Positions 34,429 through 38,385 of a stretch of DNA of 38,385 bases are shown piece after piece. The DNA comes from Oceanibium sediminis. Its GTDB lineage: Bacteria > Pseudomonadota > Alphaproteobacteria > Rhodobacterales > Rhodobacteraceae. Each line of letters starts with the position of its first letter. The first letter of the stretch is position 1. Where the stretch lies: positions 1-38,385 of the forward strand of contig NZ_QGNX01000013.1 in assembly GCF_003265325.1 (NCBI RefSeq). The letters are read 5' to 3'. Below the pieces are notes generated by a model that was not told the DNA's origin, searched no databases, and worked only from the letters and a program-made list of their open reading frames with translations. Made by a program: the position numbers and the translations under genes.

Positions 34429-37155
34429 TCACTGGGCGGGCTGCGCCGCGTTGCTCAGCGGGTTGTGCCGGTTTTCAAGATCGTGCAGCAGGCCGCCGCC
34501 GGGCCGGGTGTAGACGACCCAGGTGATGACCACGCAAAGGGTGTAGAACAGCAGGAACGCCCAGAGCGCCCCCACCGCCGATCCGGTCATCGCGATGGAT
34601 GTTCCGTAGGCCTTCGGTATAAAGAAGGCACCATAGGCCGCGATTGCAGAAGTGAAGGCCGTGATGGCGCCGGATTCCATGGCGATTTGGCGCTTGCGCT
34701 CCTCGACGCCAAGATGCGGCATCAGGCGGGGCACTTCGCGGCCCATGATCACCGGGATCATCTGGAACGTGGACGCATTGCCCACCCCCGTCAGGAAGAA
34801 CAGCGCCATGAAGCAGGCGAAGAAGCCGACGAAGGACCCGATGCCGAGGAAGAAGATCACGCCGAAGGTGGCCGCGATCATCGCCGCGAAAGTCCAGAAG
34901 GTCACCCTGCCCCCGCCGAAGCGATCACTGATCCAGCCGGTTCCAGCGCGCGACAGCGCCCCCACAAGCGGCCCTAGGAACACATAGTTGAGCGCGTTGA
35001 TCTCGGGGAAGGACAGACGCGTCAGCAGCGGAAAGCCAGCGGAATAGCCGATGAAGCTGCCGAAGGTTCCGGTGTACAGGATGCACATCAGCCAGTTGTG
35101 CTTGCGGCTAAAGATCACCGCTTGATCCGCGAAACTGGCCCGCGCGTCGGCGATGTCGTTCATGCCAACCCAGGCCGCAACCGTCGCGGCAAGGATGAAG
35201 GGCACCCAGACGAAGCCGGCGTTCTGCATCCACAGCTCTCCGCCATCCGACATGGTCTGCGGCTGTCCACCCAAGGCTCCGAAAACCCCCGCCGTAATGA
35301 CGATCGGCACCAGGAACTGCATGACCGACACGCCCAGGTTTCCGAGCCCCGCGTTCAGCGCGAGCGCGTTGCCCTTTTCGGCCTTGGGGAAGAAGTAGCC
35401 GATATTGGCCATGGAGGACGCGAAGTTGCCGCCGCCGAACCCGCACAGAAGCGCGAGGACCAGGAAGATCAGGTAGGGCGTATCGGGGTTCTGCACTGCA
35501 TAGCCGATGCCCATAGCCGGCAGCAGAAGCGAGACGGTCGAAAGCGTCGTCCACAGCCGCCCCCCGAAGATCGGCACCATGAAGCTGTAGAAGATCCGCA
35601 ATGTCGCCCCGGACAGCCCCGGCAGCGCGGCCAGCCAGAACAACTGCCCCGGCGTGAAGTCGAACCCGATGGCGGGCAGGCGCGCCACGACCACCGACCA
35701 GACCATCCAAACCGAAAAGGCCAACAGCAGCGCCGGGATCGAGATCCAGAGGTTGCGCCGGGCGATGGCCCTGCCCTTTTCGTTCCAGAAATCCGCATCC
35801 TCGGGCCGCCAGTCCTGCAGCACGCGCGGCATGACCGTCTTGCCCGGAACGTGGATGTCCTGCAATTCCGGAAGGCCCGGCAGCTCATCGAGCGCCGTTC
35901 CATGTGCCGCGCGCTCCATAGCGCGGATGGACAGGTGCATCCAGGCAAGCGCGACCGCGACAAGGATGAACAGGATCGCGAAGCACGAGGTATAGATCCC
36001 GGTCAGGTCCAGCGTGGCGCCGAAGACGATCGGCAACACGAAACCACCCAGACCGCCGATCATCCCCACAAGGCCGCCCACTGCGCCGACGTGGTTGGGG
36101 TAGTAGACGGGAATATGCTTGAACACTGCCGCCTTACCGAGGCTCATGAAGAATCCGAGCGTGAACAGCACGACGATGAACGGCCAGAACCCCATCGAGG
36201 TCGAGAAGGCGATCGGGCCTTCCTTACCCTGAATCACGTAGTCCGTGGGCGGATAGGACAGCATGAACAGCAGGATCAGCGCAAATCCGAAGGTCCAGTA
36301 CATGACCTGCCGCGCCCCGAACTTGTCACTCAGATGGCCCCCGTATGCGCGGAAAAGCGAGGCGGAAAGGCTGAAGGAAGCAGCCGCCATGCCCGCCGTC
36401 TTCACGTCGACCCCGTAGACGTCAATAAGGTAGTGCGGCATCCAGAGTGCGAGCGCCACGAAGGCGCCAAACACGAAGAAGTAGTAAAGCGAGAATCGCC
36501 AGACCTGCAGCTTCTTCAGCGGCGCGAACTGTTCGGCCAGAGTGGGCGCCTTGGCCCCCGACCTGCGCCGCTCGACCAGTTCCGGATCGTCCTTGGCCAG
36601 CAGGAAGAAAACCACACCGATGGTGGCAAGGCCGGCCGCCCAAGCATAGGCCACTCCGTGCCAGCCATATGCAACCATGACGAAGGGAGCCACGAACTTG
36701 GTGACCGCCGCCCCCACGTTGCCGGCCCCGAAAATGCCCAGCGCCGTCCCCTGGCGGCCCGCATCATACCAGCGGCTCACGTAAGCGACACCGATGATGA
36801 ACGAGCCCCCCGCAAGACCGATGCCAAGCGCCGCGATCAGGTACATGACGTAGCTGTCCGCCAGGGTCAGCGCCCAGGTCGCCAGCGCCGTCAGGATCAT
36901 CTGGCCGGAAAATATCAACCGCCCGCCGTATTTCTCGGTCCAGACGCCAAGAAACAGGCGGGTGACGGAACCGGTCAGGATCGGCGTGGCGACAAGCAGG
37001 CCGAACTGCGTATCGTTCAGTCCCAGCTCGTCCTTTATGGCGACTCCTATGATGGAAAAGATCGTCCAGACCGCGAAACAGGCGGTGAAGGCGATCGTAC
37101 TCAGGCTCAGGGCTCGCTTCTGGTCCGAGCGTGAGGCCGTGACTTCGGTCTGCAT
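34429..37155 (-). CDS. narK: Fused NarK1-NarK2 nitrate/nitrite transporter
   Basis: 908 aa, made of two major-facilitator halves of about 12 helices each (about 15-425 and 475-890). They are joined by a soluble segment that includes LPELQDIHVPGKTVMPRVLQ. In Paracoccus the same fusion combines a proton-linked nitrate importer (NarK1) with a nitrate/nitrite antiporter (NarK2). Both halves show Gly-rich nitrate-signature helices, for example GIGLAGGSFIIGVAYVSRW and LLCGFGGGNFASSMANIGYF. The ATG at 37155 follows GGAGAG. The frame is open upstream through the tandem 33-bp repeat, but the family start is here. First gene of the operon, under a control region with FNR boxes. Confidence 0.95.
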   Translation of the reverse strand: MQTEVTASRSDQKRALSLSTIAFTACFAVWTIFSIIGVAIKDELGLNDTQFGLLVATPILTGSVTRLFLGVWTEKYGGRLIFSGQMILTALATWALTLADSYVMYLIAALGIGLAGGSFIIGVAYVSRWYDAGRQGTALGIFGAGNVGAAVTKFVAPFVMVAYGWHGVAYAWAAGLATIGVVFFLLAKDDPELVERRRSGAKAPTLAEQFAPLKKLQVWRFSLYYFFVFGAFVALALWMPHYLIDVYGVDVKTAGMAAASFSLSASLFRAYGGHLSDKFGARQVMYWTFGFALILLFMLSYPPTDYVIQGKEGPIAFSTSMGFWPFIVVLFTLGFFMSLGKAAVFKHIPVYYPNHVGAVGGLVGMIGGLGGFVLPIVFGATLDLTGIYTSCFAILFILVAVALAWMHLSIRAMERAAHGTALDELPGLPELQDIHVPGKTVMPRVLQDWRPEDADFWNEKGRAIARRNLWISIPALLLAFSVWMVWSVVVARLPAIGFDFTPGQLFWLAALPGLSGATLRIFYSFMVPIFGGRLWTTLSTVSLLLPAMGIGYAVQNPDTPYLIFLVLALLCGFGGGNFASSMANIGYFFPKAEKGNALALNAGLGNLGVSVMQFLVPIVITAGVFGALGGQPQTMSDGGELWMQNAGFVWVPFILAATVAAWVGMNDIADARASFADQAVIFSRKHNWLMCILYTGTFGSFIGYSAGFPLLTRLSFPEINALNYVFLGPLVGALSRAGTGWISDRFGGGRVTFWTFAAMIAATFGVIFFLGIGSFVGFFACFMALFFLTGVGNASTFQMIPVIMGREVPRLMPHLGVEERKRQIAMESGAITAFTSAIAAYGAFFIPKAYGTSIAMTGSAVGALWAFLLFYTLCVVITWVVYTRPGGGLLHDLENRHNPLSNAAQPAQ

Positions 37156-37172
37156 GGTAGCTCTCCGGAAAG

Positions 37173-37238
37173 TCTGCTGCACGTATCCCGACGGGACGTG
37201 CTCCATCTGCTGCACGTATCCCGACGGGACGTGCTCCA
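37173..37238. repeat. Perfect 33-bp tandem duplication in the narK leader
   Basis: Bases 37173-37205 are repeated exactly at 37206-37238. Each unit contains an imperfect palindrome: CACGT, AT, CCCG, A, CGGG, ACGTG. If narK transcription starts about 41 bases from the centre of the FNR box at 37267-37280, both units lie almost wholly in the narK 5' UTR. Confidence 0.95.
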
Positions 37239-37266
37239 GCCGTAGGAAGCGCCGCGTTCAGATTGT

Positions 37267-37280
37267 TTGATCCAGATCAT
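37267..37280. promoter_or_regulatory. FNR-type box, narK-proximal
   Basis: TTGAT CCAG ATCAT, one mismatch from TTGAT-N4-ATCAA, centred about 118 bases before the narK ATG. Likely the activating site for the nar operon. Confidence 0.72.
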
Positions 37281-37381
37281 GGAATCTTATATTTCTAAAA
37301 TATTTGAATGGGTTACACACATTTATCAACCAAGTGGAACGACCATATCAAGGCAAGCGGGAACACGGATCATTCGACGGC

Positions 37382-37395
37382 TTGATGTTCATCAA
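37382..37395. promoter_or_regulatory. FNR-type box, narR-proximal (perfect consensus)
   Basis: TTGAT GTTC ATCAA, a perfect dyad centred 53 bases before the narR ATG and 115 bases from the other box. It may control narR, or act with the narK-proximal site. Confidence 0.8.
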
Positions 37396-37441
37396 TCGAG
37401 TCCGGCATAAGTGTCGGGAACGGCAGATTGGAAAATGATTG

Positions 37442-38140
37442 ATGCCCGAATCAGCATTCGAGGGTCTTCGGGGGCTTCATCTGTTCGAAGCCATGGCGGA
37501 GCAGCATTTCCAGGCTCTCATGCGGGGCGCTTTCGTGCAGACCTTTCCGCCCCAGATCGAATTGATCACGGAAGGCGATCCCAGCGACTTCCTGCATGTC
37601 GTCCTGTCAGGTTCGGTCGATCTGTTTTCGAACTGGAACGACCGGGAAACCAGCATGGCGACGGTGCGTCCGATCTCGACCTTCATTCTGGCGGCAACAA
37701 TCCGCGATGCGCCCTACCTGATGTCCGCCCGCACGTTGGAAAAGAGCCGGATCGCCCTGATCCCGAGCGACGAGGTCCGGGTCATCTTCGGCCTCGACGA
37801 TGGCTTCGCCCGGGCAATCGTCACTGAACTGGCCCAATGCTATCGTTCGGTGATCAAGGCGCAAAAGGACCTAAAGCTGCGCAGTTCCACCGAGCGGCTC
37901 GCGAACTACCTGCTGCGGTCCCAGATACGCGCAGACGGCGAAGCGGAGTTCGAACTCGGCTTCGAAAAGCGACGGCTCGCTTCCGTGCTCGGCATCACGC
38001 CCGAGCATCTGAGCCGCGCATTCAAAGGCTTGCAATCCCATGGCGTGGTCGCCGATGGAACACGCGTCAGGATCGAGGACCGCAAGAAATTGGAACGTTT
38101 CGCAAAGCCCAATCCGTTGATTGACGACCCCGTGAAATGA
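37442..38140 (+). CDS. narR: Crp/Fnr-family regulator, NarR-like
   Basis: 232 aa with a cyclic-nucleotide-binding-like sensor domain (about 10-130), a dimerisation helix, and a winged HTH whose recognition helix has E188, S191 and R192 (ITPEHLSRAF), the E--SR set that reads TTGAT half-sites. Only one cysteine is present, in ELAQCYRS, so it lacks the FNR [4Fe-4S] cluster. Paracoccus NarR is a cluster-free relative needed for narKGHJI expression in response to nitrate/nitrite, and the divergent position fits; NnrR or DNR (NO-responding) are alternatives. ATG 37442 is preferred over the TTG one codon earlier. The 136 bases after the stop show no gene before the insertion sequence. Confidence 0.75.
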   Translation: MPESAFEGLRGLHLFEAMAEQHFQALMRGAFVQTFPPQIELITEGDPSDFLHVVLSGSVDLFSNWNDRETSMATVRPISTFILAATIRDAPYLMSARTLEKSRIALIPSDEVRVIFGLDDGFARAIVTELAQCYRSVIKAQKDLKLRSSTERLANYLLRSQIRADGEAEFELGFEKRRLASVLGITPEHLSRAFKGLQSHGVVADGTRVRIEDRKKLERFAKPNPLIDDPVK

Positions 38141-38276
38141 GCGGTTTGGCGGTAGGGAGGCGCTCACTGATGCCAAGCGGCAAGACTGGCGAACCCTCGG
38201 TATTTCACCCCTGCCGATGCGCCCGCGACTGATTACCCGTATGTTGGACGTCCGACCGAAAAGGAGTCCGGGCGAC

Positions 38277-38385
38277 TGAGCTGCCCCCCGAAAATCGGAC
38301 GCTGACGTAAGCTATGATTTGCTGTCTGCTGATCTTCGACGAGAAGGAGATCAGAGATGTCGAAACGGAAGCAGCATTCGCCTGA
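38277..38385 (+). mobile_element. IS3-family insertion sequence, left end (cut by window)
   Basis: The likely terminal inverted repeat begins TGAGCTGCCCCCCGAAAATC at 38277, with the TG tip usual for IS3 elements. About 80 bases later a transposase start with a good ribosome-binding site appears. The right end and the target duplication lie outside the window. Confidence 0.72.
38357..38385 (+). CDS. IS3-family transposase OrfA, first codons only
   Basis: ATG at 38357 after AGAAGGAGATCAGAG. The nine complete codons give MSKRKQHSP, a start typical of IS3-family OrfA helix-turn-helix proteins. The rest is beyond the window. Confidence 0.7.

Larger units (their letters stand above)
37156..37441. 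promoter_or_regulatory. narK/narR divergent control region
   Basis: 286 bases. From the narK side it has the narK ribosome-binding site, the 33-bp tandem duplication (37173-37238), an FNR-type box (37267-37280), an AT-rich block (about 37282-37340), and a perfect FNR-type box (37382-37395) close to narR. No NarL-type heptamer cluster was recognised and no narXL genes are in the window. Confidence 0.7.

Noticed and set aside
35098-37134. 678-codon plus-strand frame opposite narK, and a similar one opposite narG at 32517-34526
   Set aside because: These are antisense shadows of well-conserved nar genes, with Arg/Gln/His-rich translations lacking any family pattern.
37156-37215. N-terminal extension of NarK encoded by the 33-bp repeats (MEHVPSGYVQQ repeated)
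   Set aside because: A good ribosome-binding site precedes the family-like start at 37155, and the upstream start has no such site.
1-38385. CRISPR arrays, prophage structural genes, rRNA operons
   Set aside because: No regularly spaced repeats, phage gene runs or rRNA signatures were seen on reading both strands.

Overview
The window is a high-GC alphaproteobacterial chromosome segment, most likely from the Rhodobacteraceae or a close relative. This rests on the combination of an RNase E with a long acidic insertion in its S1 domain, an NDUFA12-mlaD-DUF2155 cluster, the tig-clpP-clpX order, a bactofilin/M23 pair, and a narK with two fused transporter halves as known from Paracoccus. This is inference from gene content; no search was run.

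Left part (1-23.4 kb), housekeeping. A DUF455 ferritin-like protein (cut by the window start) is followed by an M23 peptidase overlapping a bactofilin, a soluble globin-coupled chemoreceptor, prfB, a class A penicillin-binding protein (PBP1A) and an N-acetylmuramoyl-L-alanine amidase. The amidase is divergent from rne, which has a long leader. Next come a PLP aminotransferase, a DsbA-like thiol oxidoreductase, accB-accC-aat, the convergent DUF2155/mlaD/NDUFA12 cluster, a RidA-family protein, and then clpX, clpP and tig, all on the minus strand.

Junction (23.4-24.3 kb). Directly upstream of tig on the minus strand lies the 3' part of a tRNA-Leu(UAG) gene, from the anticodon loop to CCA. Its 5' half is absent. 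This is the usual scar of a tyrosine-recombinase element that integrated at a tRNA anticodon loop. Just inside the scar are three copies of an 8-bp motif (two direct copies 20 bp apart and one inverted), a 40-codon frame of unknown origin, and the C-terminal remnant of a Z1-domain protein, a family found in restriction-like defence loci.

Right part (24.3-38.4 kb), anaerobic nitrate respiration. One long minus-strand operon runs narK(fused)-narG-narH-narJ-narI-ppiC-hemerythrin-carbonic anhydrase-moeA, with four-base, one-base or short overlaps at most joints. A divergent Crp/Fnr-family gene (narR-like, without the FNR cysteines) shares a 286-bp control region with narK. That region holds two FNR-type boxes and a perfect 33-bp tandem duplication in the narK leader. 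The window ends inside the left end of an IS3-family insertion sequence. NarG, NarH and NarI form the membrane quinol:nitrate reductase, NarJ assembles it, NarK moves nitrate in and nitrite out, and MoeA supplies molybdenum cofactor. The peptidyl-prolyl isomerase, hemerythrin and carbonic anhydrase look like accessory folding, NO/O2-iron and CO2/bicarbonate functions. Because the tRNA scar points its 3' end at tig, any element lay on the nar side; the nar operon is therefore a candidate island cargo, with the intact tRNA-Leu expected beyond the right end of the window.
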